From contig CM056586.1 in NCBI GenBank assembly GCA_029721435.1, forward strand, positions 68,969,679 through 69,033,678: DNA of 64,000 nt. Reading direction: 5' to 3'. The stretch comes from Gymnothorax reevesii. Its lineage: Eukaryota; Chordata; Actinopteri; Anguilliformes; Muraenidae. The notes beneath the pieces were generated by a model. The model did no database searches. It had not been told where the DNA came from and worked only from the letters and a program-made list of their open reading frames with translations. This document shows positions 31,605 to 44,113 of this stretch, piece by piece. The position numbers were made by a program, and so were the translations under genes. Every line of letters begins with the position of its first letter. Position 1 is the stretch's first letter.

Positions 31605-32843
31605 AACAATCAGGTTTTTTTTTCCTCTTCGGTTTCTCTCCCCATCGTGATGGAAAGAAACTTAAGTAAAATGCTCACATGGATAATTTAATTGCTCCCA
31701 TTTTGAGAGTAACAGAAAGAATTAGCACAGCATTTATAGAAGAAGTATGGTGTAAACGGTGCTGTATTTAATGCTGATCTCCATGAGTATTACTGCCTCT
31801 GTCCTGTTAGCTGGAGAGCAGTAGTGCAGCCACTTATACCGTGTGTGCTGAGCTGATTGGTCTCTGGGTGTCACTGCATCATAGCTGATGGGCGCCCTCC
31901 AGTGTCTGAAATGCACCCTGTCAAAGCAATATAGATGCCACGGTATGACACTAGATGGCCACCTCAACACGCCACTGGCAGTTGTAGGACCATTCCTACG
32001 CAAAAAAATGCCTCCCCCCCCCCCTGCGGAGGTCAAATGCGGGTTTTGAGAAATACTGAAAGATAAGCAGTCAACCTCACAAGAGACAAAAATATCTCAG
32101 CGTTGCCATAACTGTTAAGGACTTTTCACGCTTGCGAATGCTTTGTTGCTGTATATGGTGCTCACTGCAGTGTGATCAGTACAATGTGTGCTCTGCCCAC
32201 AAAGTACTGTATTTTATCAGTTCTTCTATTTTCAGTGTCAGGGTAAATTTCCCTGAGACTCAAACTAAAAGCTTTTGTGCATTACTCAAACAATGCAGAT
32301 TGCAAGCTGGAATTTTTGTCATGGCTTTAAACCAACGGCTGGGGAATAAAATCTGAGCAAGAAATGAAAAGAAAATTGACCGGCTTCATGTTCTTTTTGT
32401 TAAGTTGTCGTTAGAATGCACTCTGCTTTTACTGCAACAAAACTACTTTGTTAATTGAAATTTCTGGTGGCTGTGTAAAAGCCTCGGGGATACAAGGTTT
32501 TGACCTTTTGTTATCATCACAATCATGCGATTATCACACTTTTTCCACACTCTGCCGTTTACGCTGCAATTTGCAGCTCTGATTATACTCTATTCATATT
32601 GAGATGAGCCCGTCTCATGCAGCCTGTCAATGTTATCTCCGTTCCACCAGCACTTGAAGAACAGCATGTTGGAACGTCACCGAAATTAGCCAGGCTGCTG
32701 CAGCAGTTTATCATAACTCATTTGTGCACCTATAAAACAGGTCACAGAAATTACGGGAGCAGAGAAAGGATGTTTTGGGCTTAACGGCTGCCCGTAAGCT
32801 GCAGCATGCAAATCAGCGCTCAGTGCTGGCTGGGAAAATAACA
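31605..32843. other. Intergenic, nothing recognised
   Basis: No gene, known repeat or strong regulatory signature is visible. Confidence 0.5.
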
Positions 32844-34632
32844 TTAACCCATTACGGACTTTGGCCATGAGTGAAGATGGCTCACTAAATCCATCCAGAT
32901 TTGATAACACTCACAAAAATATAAATTTTTCTGGGGCTAATAAGAACTTGAAATTAAACGCTGAAGCTATTATTTGTCACAAATTTGGTTCACATGATTT
33001 ACATATCATTCGAAAAACATAAATGGCAACATTTCATAAATTTTGATGATTTTCAGGAATCATATCACACTTGGCACCATTACAGTTAAAGGATTTCAGT
33101 ACAGCACATAGTTATATGTTGGTTAATTGCACAATGTGTGAAACAGTGTTGGCTTATGTATATAGTTAGCCAACCCGAAGAGCATCATGATCAGTGCACA
33201 TCCAAGAGAGTCCAAAAATCCTCCTCAAATAACAACCTCATTCACTGATGCATGTCGAGGATCATATTTCAATATTTATCATCATATTCATCAGTAAATT
33301 AATGACCATAATTAACAACCATAATCAATAATCAAAATCAGGCACCATATTATGTAAGCTGCAGTAAGACTCATAACACACACACACACACAAGCAGTTG
33401 ACTCACACATAAGCAGTTGGTTTCTGTAGCTTTTGACATGTGTTCAGTTGATTCAGACAATATCTGTTCAGTCATCAGTATTATTTAGCATTATTACTCG
33501 CCATTGTCAAATGCTCAATCCTGATTGGTCAATTACAACATTCTAAGGTCTGTTATTTCTGTATAGCAGACTCTTACTATGAATAGCAGACCGTTGCTGT
33601 GGACGAATCGGAGTTACCGTTGCTTACAGTTACAGTTCCAATCATTGAAACGAACGGAATATTTTTTTTAAGCAGCGGACTAATTTTTCAAGCGGAAGCA
33701 ATTAAAACTTCTGTAAATCAATAAAATCATATTTAGATCAGCATTTTATGTCAAACTTTTGAATACTTTAGTGAGTAGCCATGTAATAAGCGGGATAATG
33801 TAGAGTGAGCCGGTCACTATAGAGAAATAAACCCCTTCAGGGTGATGTTAGACCTCTCTGCTTCGCGTCGGGGTCCTACATCAACCTGTCGGGGTTTATT
33901 TCTCTATAATGACCGGCTCGCTCTACATTATCCCTTACTTGTTCATCAGTGATCATATAGTTAAGCGTTAAGCTTACCTCATGTTTGTAGTTCATTACAA
34001 ACAGTAAAATTACAGTAGCACAGCTTTATGTGTTATATGAATTATGAGATATGTATAACCAATATTATGCTGGAAGAGGGTTGTTATCTTTTGGCTGCAG
34101 TTTTCAAGGCAAGTTGGCAGTGTTTTGGTTTGCCTGTCTCTGGGACAACCTATGACCCATTTAAAAGTCCTCTTAAACAATGAAGTACCCTTGAAGTAGT
34201 TATTTTGCAAAAGATGCCAACCAATGAGAAAAGAGAAAAACAAGTAAGGTGCAGACATTACTTTATTGAACCATTCTAGCATGAGAGGGCAGAAAAACCA
34301 TATTTGGAAGAAATATCTGTTGATGAAGGTGTAAAAATTGTGTGTGAAAGGACAATGTCAACGCAACAAGAACTCCGCTTTGTATTGGTTCATATGACCA
34401 ATTAATGCCTAATTTTCTGAAGAATCTGTCTCTCTCCAATTCTTTGAGGATGGGGATCCTCAAATATAAAAATGCAGTTTCTCACAATGCAGTTCCGGTG
34501 GTCTAATGTGATCATAATCATTTCACTATTGCACAATGCGTCTAAACACGCGTTTACTTTGAAAGACATGGACTTTGTGTTCCTCCTGAAAGGGAAATAT
34601 TATTTGTGTCACATTTGTCCGTAATCGGTTAA
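32844..34632. mobile_element. Possible TTAA-flanked (piggyBac-like) element, 1.8 kb
   Basis: Left end TTAACCCATTACGGAC (from 32844); right end GTCCGTAATCGGTTAA (to 34632). They pair as an inverted repeat of about 16 bp including the TTAA. The - strand has two open frames at 34463-34010 that might be transposase remnants, but I see no sure DDE motif. A hairpin (33792-33934) sits inside. Confidence 0.5.
33792..33934. repeat. 143-bp near-perfect palindrome
   Basis: It starts GGGATAATGTAGAGTGAGCC and ends GGCTCGCTCTACATTATCCC. The arms also share ACTATAGAGAAATAAACCCC with its complement, and pair up to a short centre around GCTTCGCGTCGGGG. A transcript of either strand would fold into a long hairpin. 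Confidence 0.9.
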
Positions 34633-35298
34633 AGTAAAAGACAACTTTCGCTCAAATCAACCGTAAATTACGGTATTACTCATATGAAGTCCAGATATCA
34701 TGATTTGGATTTTTGTAAACTTATACAATGCTTCAAATAATGTGATCAAACAATAAACAAACTGAAGGTTGCAATCTTTTCATCCCTCAAGAAGATTTAG
34801 GCAATGAGAGGCTGAGGAATGACTGACCACAGTGTAACAATAGTCTGTATAGGCTGAACTCATTTTGAAGTAAATTACCACTGTTTTAAGGCTGTATTCT
34901 CGGCTTAAATTGGTTAATGCACGTGCCAGTTGTCCGCACCTCCGCCCACTATTTGCTCGACAAATGAAAATTTGCTTAACCCACTGGCAAGCTAGTCAAA
35001 ATGATCTCAAATCAAGGACAAATTTTTTATCTAACTAGGAAAAATGGTGATAGAAATAAATGTTTTAAGTCTTAAAATAAGTGAATTCTTTTCACCTAAT
35101 ATTTTTATCTTTCATATTATACAGTGTACAGTTCTGGGATCTGGGAAATTAAACTCAGATCTGGTCATTACACACTGCTAGCATGTTTAGCAAACCAATT
35201 TCACTTGTATGGTTAGACTAGCTGGCATCAATGTTAGATTACTATGCATGTGCAGAAGGTGACTTAACACTTCAATCGTGTTTGATTGGTTAAATGGC
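34633..35298. other. Intergenic, nothing recognised
   Basis: AT-rich sequence without a gene or repeat that I can name. Confidence 0.5.
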
Positions 35299-35573
35299 AG
35301 CAAACATAACATAACATATAACATCTAACAAAACATTACATATAACATAACACACAACACAAAACAACACAACATAACATAACATAACATATAACATACA
35401 ACATACAACAAAACATAACATAACATAACATAACATAACATATAACATACAACATACAACATACAACATACAACATACAACATACAACATACAACATAAC
35501 ATAACATAACATAACATAACATAACATAACATAACATAACATAACAACTTAACATAACATAACTTAACATGAA
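35299..35573. repeat. (ACATA)n / (TTATG)n array at a LINE 3' end
   Basis: About 270 bp of ACATA-based pentamers, with an inner block of ACATACA heptamers. It begins exactly where the - strand LINE ends, so it is that element's simple-repeat tail after expansion. Long open frames here are artefacts. Confidence 0.92.
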
Positions 35574-36500
35574 TGGCGAGAACAGGCCGTTCAGTCCAAC
35601 TACGCTCGCCAGTTTTGCTATACTATTGTGAATATATCCCTTCAGTTACTCAATGACTCAATGGTATCTAGCTTTAAGTCAAGCCTGCTCTTGAAAACCC
35701 CCAAGGTCTCTGCCTCAACAATATGGTCAGGCAAGCTACTCCACATTGGAATTATTCTCTGGGTGAAGAAATATTTCCGAATATCAGTTCTAAATTTACC
35801 TTTGGTCAACTTCCATTTGTGACCCCGAGTTCTACTCACAACTCTTGGTTGAAGGAATCCTACATAATTCACTTTGTTAAGCCCTTTAACATATTTAAAG
35901 ACCTCAATCAAATCACCCCCGAGTCTCCTTTTACTAAGAATAAAGAGATTAAGGATCTTCAGCCTCTTCTCATAACTTTCATCTTTTATATCCGGAATTA
36001 GCTTAGCGGCTCTTCTCTGAACTTTCTCTAGAGCCTCTATATCTTTCTTAAAGTATGGTCCCCAGAACTGTACACAATACTCCAGATGTGGTCTGACGAG
36101 CATCACCTCCTTAGATTTGTACTCAATACTTTTGGCAATGTATCCCAGCATCCGATTGGCTTTTTTAACTGCTACGGCACAATGGCTAGAGCCTGCGAGG
36201 GTTTGGTCAACAATCACTCCCAGATCTTTCTCGTGTGCAGCACATTCCAGTTTTAAACCTCCCACGAAGTAATCCTGTCTAATGTTTTTATTACCTACAT
36301 GTACAACTTTACATTTCGCTGCATTAAATTTCATTTGCCACATTTCCGCCAAATTCTGGATTTTATCCAAATCATCCTGAATCACTTTAGTGGCCAAACC
36401 TCCCAATCTAGTATCATCTGCAAATTTAACTAATCTGCTCTCAATATTCCTATCAAGGTCTGTAATGTAATGATTTGTTATCCTGGTGGATACAATTCCT
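35574..36500 (-). mobile_element. 5'-truncated CR1/L2-type LINE, reverse transcriptase C-terminus
   Basis: The - strand encodes FADDTRLGGLATKVIQDDLD (FADD is the catalytic reverse transcriptase motif), WQMKFNAAKCKVVHVG, RPHLEYCVQFWGPYFKKDIE, KVQRRAAKLIP and FRTDIRKYFFTQRIIPMWSS, then a stop. This is the C-terminal signature of CR1/L2-group elements. The frame is open for over 250 codons, so it is fairly young, but everything 5' of the catalytic motif is missing. Confidence 0.9.
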
Positions 36501-36950
36501 CACAGATCATTAGATTGCTGGAATTTATCCAATACATTCATGTATTTCTGCATTTATTAATTTGTTTGAAAATTTGCATCAGGTAACAGCATAACTCAAT
36601 TGAAGAGCTCAATGGAAAAATCATCAGTCACATTTTCACGTTGTGAAGAAATGATGAATTAAAAATTCTAAATAATCTTAGAAACAAAGAACTGAAAAAA
36701 TATGCAAAAAATCTGAAATTTATAAAATATTATAATAAAATATAATATTATTGTATTGTATATAATATATAAAATATACAAAAATGCTAAATTTCGACTC
36801 TGATCGTTTTTCCTTTGTGGTCTTTAATTTATACAAAACACATCATTGTGGTTTATTCAGGCTTTTCAAACAACTATCGAGCAGTTTTGTTATGTGCTCA
36901 TTTATTTATTTTTAAAAAATTAGTTCTTCAGTTAAGCAAGTGGGCTCTCA

Positions 36951-37220
36951 GTGTTCTCCCGTCCAACAGCTGAGAGCAGTGAGCAGCCATGGGCCAGCGC
37001 GAGGGGACCAGCTCCACTTCTAAAGCCAGGGGCTGAGGTAGGCACATTTCCTTCATTGCATGTTGTTGTGGTTGGCAAACCGAAGTACCCAGAGGAGAGC
37101 CATGCAAACACAGGTAGAACATGCAAACTCCATGCTGGGAGACCCCGGCTGGCAGGGGCTTGAGCCTGGAACCTCCTTATTGTGAGGCAGCAGTGTTAGC
37201 CACCGTGTTGTCCATGGCAG
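36951..37220 (-). mobile_element. tRNA-derived SINE copy, degraded
   Basis: It shares with 53.6 kb the blocks AGAACATGCAAACTCCATGC, CCTTATTGTGAGGCAGCAGT and GTTAGCCACCGTG; read in reverse this is the tRNA-like head of the SINE. The 3' part is unrecognisable. Confidence 0.65.
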
Positions 37221-37528
37221 TTTTTCTCCCTGGATCAAGTGTTTGAATTTTTAGCACTCACTGCATGATGCGATAAATACATTCAGAGTGGCTATTCCCC
37301 CAACCATTGGTGGAACGGGGGGGAATTTAGAATAAGCATATATTTTCAACAAACAATTTCATTCACAAGTCAATTTATCAAATTATGTGTTGTCTCATCA
37401 TGTTTTAGATATAGTAGGATGAATAGACTTTTCAAATCACTCTTTTTTTAATTTTATTTGCATTTTCCCTTATGTGCCGACTTTTTCGGAATAGGCTTAG
37501 TATGGGGTGTCAGAATTAACAACCATTT

Positions 37529-37822
37529 TTAAACACAGGCCCCAGTTTCAAGGTCACTGAAGTAATTGGATGCACAGGAACAAGTATAAATTAAATTGTC
37601 ATTTTTAATTCTGAGATGCAGATTCATTGCAGTCCAAGACTGCCTAAAGTCTGGAACCCACAACATCGCCAAGCACAAGTCTACATCCACAGAGAAGCTC
37701 TGCAGCTGTCGACACTTCCTGTTTTCACTTGGGGTGTCTGGCATTTTCTCTGATCGAAGTCTTTTCCTCGTCTTCTGGTCTGACCTCACTCTCTCACGGA
37801 TCCTACGCTGCAAAACCCACAA
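37529..37822 (-). CDS. Candidate exon or ORF, unknown product
   Basis: On the - strand, after a GGGTTTTGCAG acceptor-like site at about 37810, an open frame reads RRIRERVRSDQKTRKRLRSE, KMPDTPSENRKCRQLQSFSV, DVDLCLAMLWVP. The composition is coding-like: basic, helical, with non-random codon use. I do not recognise a family and found no second exon or clear donor. It could equally be a fragment of an old element. Confidence 0.2.
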   Translation of the reverse strand: MWVLQRRIRERVRSDQKTRKRLRSEKMPDTPSENRKCRQLQSFSVDVDLCLAMLWVPDFRQSWTAMNLHLRIKNDNLIYTCSCASNYFSDLETGACV

Positions 37823-38538
37823 ACAGAAAAGGTGAGCTTGATATTTTTACAGATATTTTTAGCCTCAGTAATTGTTGCTCATTACTGTTGATCATCTACA
37901 GAAGCTCAGTAAGGGGTGAAGAAGGAATTATTTAACAAAGCATTTTTTACTCCTCGAGACAAAGACGTCTTATACTTCAGAACTCTCCGGAGATACTGGG
38001 TGGGACAGTGGTTGCGAGAATCAAAAGGCTGGAAATTCATGGCTGAAAATAAATGCTCTCAGTTCCCCGAGGTGATTTGTCTTTGCCCCTCTTTTTCTAC
38101 AGACGTAAGACCCCCTTTTTCAGAAGAGACCTGAGGTTCTTTCCTAACACTTTGATATCCTGCTTGAATTCAATATGTGAAACGAAGGAGTCACTCTGTG
38201 ACTTGGAGCGCATCACAGCCTTTGAAGTCTGATCCAATTTTTGCTGCTCACCATTTGATGTTGAAAGGATGAAATGAAGAAATTGTACAGTTTTTGCCAG
38301 TAACTCTGTGGAGCATATGTAAGATTAAAAAAGCAAAATCCTTTGGAGGATGTGCTTAGAAATGTTAAGCAGATTAATACTTTCCTATGGTTCTTTTCTT
38401 CAAAGATAGAATTTTATATGAGAGGAAGTTCACATATGCTGCTATTTTCACTCTGACAATTAGGTCTGTGCTGCGCCATGTCGAGAGAGAGCTGTGCATG
38501 TGAGTTTAGGAGCATGTGATTACAATTGTAAAATATGG

Positions 38539-38605
38539 CCCGGTCCATAAGTATTTGTGGACAGTGACACAATCAGTATATGTATATATATATATATATA
38601 ATTTT
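38539..38605. mobile_element. Tc1-like terminal fragment (family C) with (TA)n
   Basis: GGTCCATAAGTATTTGTGGA CAGTGACAC matches the end of the family C copy at 52.8 kb. It is followed by a TATATA run. A similar TTTGGCCAGTGACACAA occurs at about 38967. Confidence 0.55.
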
Positions 38606-38689
38606 TTTTTTTGCTCTGTATACGACCACAAAAGATTTTTTAAAAAAAATCAATATAACCCAAAATGTAAATTACTGCACCCTGTGTGG

Positions 38690-38940
38690 TGATTTGTCTC
38701 CTGCATTTAAGCCGTTGTAGTTACAGGGGCAGCCGCCCAGGGACCAACTCAAGTAATCAGGCCAGAGCCTCGATCAGCTGCAATTACTGGAATTTTACCA
38801 CGGTGCATGTTTTTTGGTGTGAGAGGAAATTCATGTGAACACGGAGAGAACAGACTCCATACAGAGATGTCCTGGCTAGCTGGAGCCCGCACGGGGAACC
38901 TCTTTGTTGCGAGGCAGAGCCCAAAAAAGTTGGCACACAT
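38690..38940 (-). mobile_element. tRNA-derived SINE copy, fragment
   Basis: It contains GAACACGGAGAGAACAGACT and CCTCTTTGTTGCGAGGCAG, both matching the SINE at 53.6 kb. It lies between two family C Tc1 end-like sequences. Confidence 0.55.
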
Positions 38941-39200
38941 GTTCTATCTGCCGGGTCCAGAATATTTGGCCAGTGACACAATTTATTTCACTGATCAAGG
39001 ACTGACCTCAAAAGTCCATTTATCCACTTCAGTATTGGAAAAAACTACAACAACACATTCTTTGATGTTCTAACATGTAAATTTCATTGCTTAATGAAAA
39101 TAAACGATGTGATGATGAAAACACGATCCAAAAAAGTTAATGTAGTTGACAGTTTACCCCTGTGTAACATCAGCATGTCTTCTCATCCCTCTTGTGAAAC

Positions 39201-39313
39201 ATCCCAGGTAGCAAGCACCTCCACTCCCGATCTGGCCCGGCTCAGTGCCGACTCCAGCTGATCCGGCCCAGAGCCGGGGCAGATCCGAAGCGGAGGTGCT
39301 TGCTATCTGGGAT
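39201..39313. mobile_element. 113-bp MITE with 22-bp inverted repeats
   Basis: ATCCCAGGTAGCAAGCACCT CC at the left pairs with GGAGGTGCTTGCTATCTGGG AT at the right, with one mismatch. The centre is GC-rich and itself partly self-complementary (CTGGCCCGGCTC / GAGCCGGGGCAG). Confidence 0.85.
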
Positions 39314-41880
39314 ATGGGCACTGAAGACACCATTTGGTAAAATTTAGCCAGCAAAATTTTTCCCATTCCTCCACTCAGCCCGCCTTCAGCTGCAAAATTG
39401 TTTGGAGCCTTCATTATTGAACATTTCACTTCATAATGCACCATAAATTCACTCTCTTAGACACTTCAGTGCTCCCAGAAAGCCATTCTAGCACTCACAT
39501 ACTATGCTTACGAAGCCATGCACTTGTAATCCATCCTGAAAATAGTTTGTTGTCTAACTGGAAAAAGCAGTGATTCCCTGGAGCAGAGTGACTTGATATT
39601 AGCACGTTACTCCAAAATCCACACCTACCGTATCTGCCTGCATCAATGGTGTGCTCACATACGTGCAATGCACCAATTCCATGTAAACCGAAACACCCCC
39701 ATACTGTTAGGTATTATCAATCTCATATGGCACCAAGCCCAGGGCAGTTGACGGCAATTTGACAGTGTTTATATATGCGCTTCGCTCCGTGAAGTAAGGC
39801 TTGCACTAGCATCTGTAGATGAAGCAGGGAATGCTGATGACCGACAAAGGTTTACCAAAGTATCTCCAAGTCCATGTTGGGATATGTCTGACATTCAAAT
39901 AATGATTTTTGAGACTGTGATGTCGGAGGGATCAGAGGTCATGTGCATTCTAAAGTGATATTCGCCACTTCTAAGCACTAATATTCAGCAGGACTTTCCG
40001 AAAGGCAGCATCGTTCCAATGCGGGTTTTAAGAGCTTCAACTCTAGGCCTCAACCACCAGGGGCCCAAACACAAGGCTTGATTGATTGACTGGCAAGAAC
40101 CTCAGTCAGCTAATATTTTTGTTGCTACAGAGTTCATAAAGCTTTGCCCATTGGCATCATCTGTGTTTATCCTGAGGAATAGAACAGTCAGGCCACCTGA
40201 CGGGCTAATAAAACGGGCCACTAATTTAGCTTTGATACATGTTGAAGTGCCATAAAATTGAATAGAAAATATGAAAGCAGATGGCAGAAACCGAAACATA
40301 AGCTTGAAAAGCTGAGAGAAAAAGTTTATAAAGTTGTCCACCTCATGCTGATGTCATGAGTAACATGCCCAGGTTTGGTCATCATGAGCATGTGAAACTT
40401 CACTGGTGCCGTAAAGTCAGTCTCGGAATATTAATTTGAAGAGTATAAACCCAACAAACATCATGGATCTTGAGACACAAATCCATTACGAAAACACCAG
40501 TTGCACAGGTATCCAAACTGTGATTATCAAGACTGTATCTGGTGAGTCAACATGCAAATGAGGTCTGTGAAACGAAAGTGCACAGCACCAGCATTATACA
40601 TTGACACACCTCCTTTCGCACAGTCCAAACCTCTTGTGATGGAAACGCTTTGATTTCGGAGCAGGAATTCACCAAACTGGCCGAGGTTGATGAAGGTACT
40701 TGAAATTTTTTATTCGGAGTAACCCTTTTCGATGTACTTTTTCAAGTGTTCCTGGACTTGATTGTATCATAATGAATTTCCTGTAAGCAACTTCAACAAG
40801 CAACAAGGAAATTTTAGATACATTGATACAGCTAAATGGAATCTTCATAGTCGTAAAGTACTTTGATTATTATCGAGACGAGTAGGTTCTGCAGTCAGGA
40901 CATGCTTACTTAATTTCCATGTTTATTGACCGTCTGTATCTCCTCTCTGTATGCCATAGTTATAAAGGTTGCAACTGAAAGCAACGACATTGAACTCAGA
41001 GAGGGTTGAGCAAAACAAATTGTGTTAAGAAGTAGATATAGTGCAGCTCAGCTCAGAGATGGGCAGCATGTGTGATGCTCAGCGTAAAGAAGATAGGCTT
41101 GAGTAACATATGGGGACATTGCAAGTAATTACAGAAGACATGCAACAAGATGTGCGAAACGTTTTCACAACTCTCATTAATCATTGATCTCTTTTTCTCT
41201 ATCCAAGAATTCTTTGGCAGTCATCAATCGCTGGGGTCCGGTTAACGAGTGGTATGCCAAATCGTTTCTGTTGAGCTTTGAATGACTAAGGTCTGTCAGG
41301 GTTCACAGAACTGAAGGAACCAGTTTGCTGAACCAGGAATAGCAGAATTTGGAGCTTTATCAGACAAACCAACAGCCCAGGGTCTGGAACTTGCAAACCA
41401 TGCATTTAACTACAAGAAAGGTACAGTCAGTGAGCAGGCGGAGGTCAGGCGGAGGCAGTCAGGATCCACGGAGGCAAGCAAAGTGAGGTCTGATATCCAG
41501 ATTGGGGTTGCAGCCAAGAGGTCAATCCGAGGGGGAGCAGGAAGAGGGAGGAAGACCGTTGGGGCTGGGTGCAGTGCAGACGAAGACCGAGGCAACACAA
41601 ACGAAACATGAGGCTGGGAGGAGCACGAGGATTTCAGGGAACAAGGGCACGATAATCAAATACGAGATATTAGTAAGCTAGCACAAAGCAAGGCTAGACA
41701 ATCTGGCAAAGACACAAAGGCAGACGAGAACTAAAATACAGAGACAATGAGTCGAATGGGAAATGTGCAGGACAGGCGTGAGGAATGAACAAGGGGAATC
41801 AAGGGGGTGAGCAGGCAATTGAAAGATTGGAATCAATCAACAAAACGAGACTGAAATTACCATGTGCATCCAGAAACATG
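39314..41880. other. Intergenic, nothing firm
   Basis: No gene recognised. 41280-41780 is purine-rich and has the look of an old dispersed element, but I cannot name one. Confidence 0.4.
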
Positions 41881-41884
41881 CTAA

Positions 41885-42045
41885 GACTAATAAACGCGCA
41901 CACGGGATGTGAACGGACTAATTAACGCACACACGGGATGTGAATGGACTAATTAACGCACACACGGGGCGTGAACGGACTAATTAACGCACACACGGGG
42001 CGTGAACGGACTAATTAACGCACACACGGGATGTGACAGACGCAA
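41885..42045. repeat. 31-bp tandem repeat, about five copies
   Basis: The unit is GGACTAATTAACGCACACAC plus GGGATGTGAAC, with copies differing by GGGATGTGA/GGGGCGTGA. The low divergence suggests recent expansion. Confidence 0.93.
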
Positions 42046-42164
42046 CTTGTGTCATCACTGGTCCAATTGTGGCACGTCAACTTTAATAACCACGAGTCCC
42101 ACACATCAGAGCATTCAGCAATGCCCCAATAAATTGCTTGAAGAAACCCCCTTTGAAAGGTTTG

Positions 42165-42380
42165 TTATCCCCCGCCACAAAGTGGGACCAGGGGATATTG
42201 GATTGGGGTCCATCCATCCAAGCCACAATGGGGACAAGATTTCTCTGAAACTATTGCACCAAGATACATGAAATTTAGTATACTTAATCTACTCATGATC
42301 TACATTGAGTTTGAAAATGGATGTCAAAGCATAATTTTTTGTGGAGTTATAGCCCTCAATTGTGGTGGGGGATAGTGATG
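42165..42380. repeat. Interspersed repeat related to 15.6 kb
   Basis: TATCCCCCGCCACAAAGTGG, GGGGATATTGGATTGG and GTCCATCCATCC at the left; GTGGTGGGGGATAGTGATGA at the right. The ends may form a short inverted repeat of the CCCCC/GGGGG type. Confidence 0.55.
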
Positions 42381-43304
42381 ACACTGTTGTCTTGTTTATT
42401 TATTTATTCATTTGTTTTTTGAGGGTTTTGCACTAGATAGCGCGAAAGGGGAAGTACTTGAGGGAGGAGGGCTGCAATTTGTTTGTAAGTGTCGCTGTAG
42501 ACGTGGGGGAAATAGGCCTGTCATTAATCAGGTGAGTACCCAAGGTGGGCTACATTTCGTGCAGCCAGGGGATTATGGGGATTAGAACCAGTAATGTAAC
42601 AGACAGGGCAATCCTGGGTGCTGTAGGATTAGTGTCATTGCTCAACTGCAGGTGTGTTTAGATAGTGGTTAATTCTGTAATGCAGGATGCGCATAACCCA
42701 TTCTCCAGTCATTCCTGTAAGACTGAGGCTCTAGTGGGACCCAAAGCTGACAGCATTTGTACAGCTTGTTTGATGATAAGGGACAAAGACAGTGCTGATG
42801 CAGAGAAAATTATTAAGATGTGTGCTTTGCAGGTAACTTCAATTTGGAAACAGGATCTTTTTTTTTTATTATTAATCTTTTGTTGTATTGAAGTAGTCAA
42901 TATTTTCTGAATTCAGGCGATATACAGGGCCCAATTTTTTAGCATGTGCTCCGTCTGAGGATAAATGCACAAACAGGTTACGGTGGCTATTCCTGCTTTC
43001 CTCCAGCAGCTAAAAATAACAGATTTTTCTGTCAGAGCTACACGCAACTGGGCAGTGAGATGAATTTTGGGGGCTTAGTTATATTTCAGGAGGTGTTCCC
43101 CATGTAACTTACACAGCACCAGTGCAATGACTCGTGGTGAGGTCAGTAATATAGTTGGCACTGCCCCTTAGGAAAGCTGATTTTACTTGAAAAATGTTGA
43201 AACACTTGCGAACACTCACTGTGCATGCCAATATCAGATTTCTCATTAGCGATGACTCAGGAATCACATACAAAATGAATTTGCCTGAAATTTAACTGAA
43301 ATGC

Positions 43305-44110
43305 TGTTTGAAAAAAGTTAGGATGCTGTGTAAAATGTTGATAAATACAGAATGCAATCATTTGTGAATCATTTGAACCATATACTTAATTGAAAATAGT
43401 ACAAAGGCAACATATCAGATGTTGAAACTGTAAATTTTTTTTTAAATATCACGCTTATTTTGAATTTCAAGGCGGCAACACATTTCAAAAAAAGTTGGGA
43501 CAGGGGCATGTTTACCACTACGATGCATCACCTCTTTTTTTTGAACACTCTATATGCTTTTGGGAACTGATGAAGCTAACTGTTATAGTTTTTAAAGAAA
43601 AATGTTTTCTCATTCTTGCTTCAAGTTGGATTTCAGCTGCTCAGCACTTTGCAGCCTCCTTTGTCATATTTTTCCTTTTATAATGCACCATATACTTTCA
43701 GCGGGTGGCAGGTCTGGACCGCAGTCAGGCCAAGTTAGCACCCAGACCTTTTTACTGTGGAGCCATGTTGTTGCAATATGTGGTGCCTGGCATTGTCTTG
43801 CTGAAATAAGCAAGGCCTCCTTTGAAAAAAATGTCTGGATGGTACGTTGCTCCAAAACCTGTATATATTGTTTAGCATTAATGGTGCCTTCACAGATGTG
43901 CAAGTTACCCATGCCATGTGCACTAATGCACCCCCATATTATAATGGACGCTGGCTTTTGAACTCGCACTGATAACAAGCTGCATAGTCTCTCTCCTCTT
44001 TAGCCTGGATGACATGGCATCCATCAGAGCCCCACAACGGGACAGAAAAGAGATCCCATCCCATCCCAAGCATGTGTTGTGTTGTTGACATGTAAAATTG
44101 CTGAAATATT
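43305..44110 (-). mobile_element. Tc1-like relic (family B)
   Basis: - strand transposase pieces: VQKPASIIIWGCISAHGMGN, then in another frame CLFQQDNARHH (second catalytic Asp present), then WPDCGPDLPPAESIW. At least two frameshifts. The left end has GTGTAAAATGTTGATAAATA and CTTATTTTGAATTTCAAGG. The other end is missing next to the neighbouring Tc1. Confidence 0.85.
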
Positions 44111-44113
44111 GTT

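Noticed and set aside
31157..31606. 149-codon open frame
   Set aside because: It lies inside the SINE body and runs into its poly-A tail.
35290..35570. Frames rich in Met-Leu-Cys-Tyr
   Set aside because: Translation of the ACATA pentamer array at the LINE tail.
36928..37238. Overlapping small open frames on both strands
   Set aside because: They fall in a degraded SINE copy.
37914..38134. + strand open frame KKELFNKAFFTPRDKDVLYF
   Set aside because: No recognised domain, no clear splice sites on both sides.
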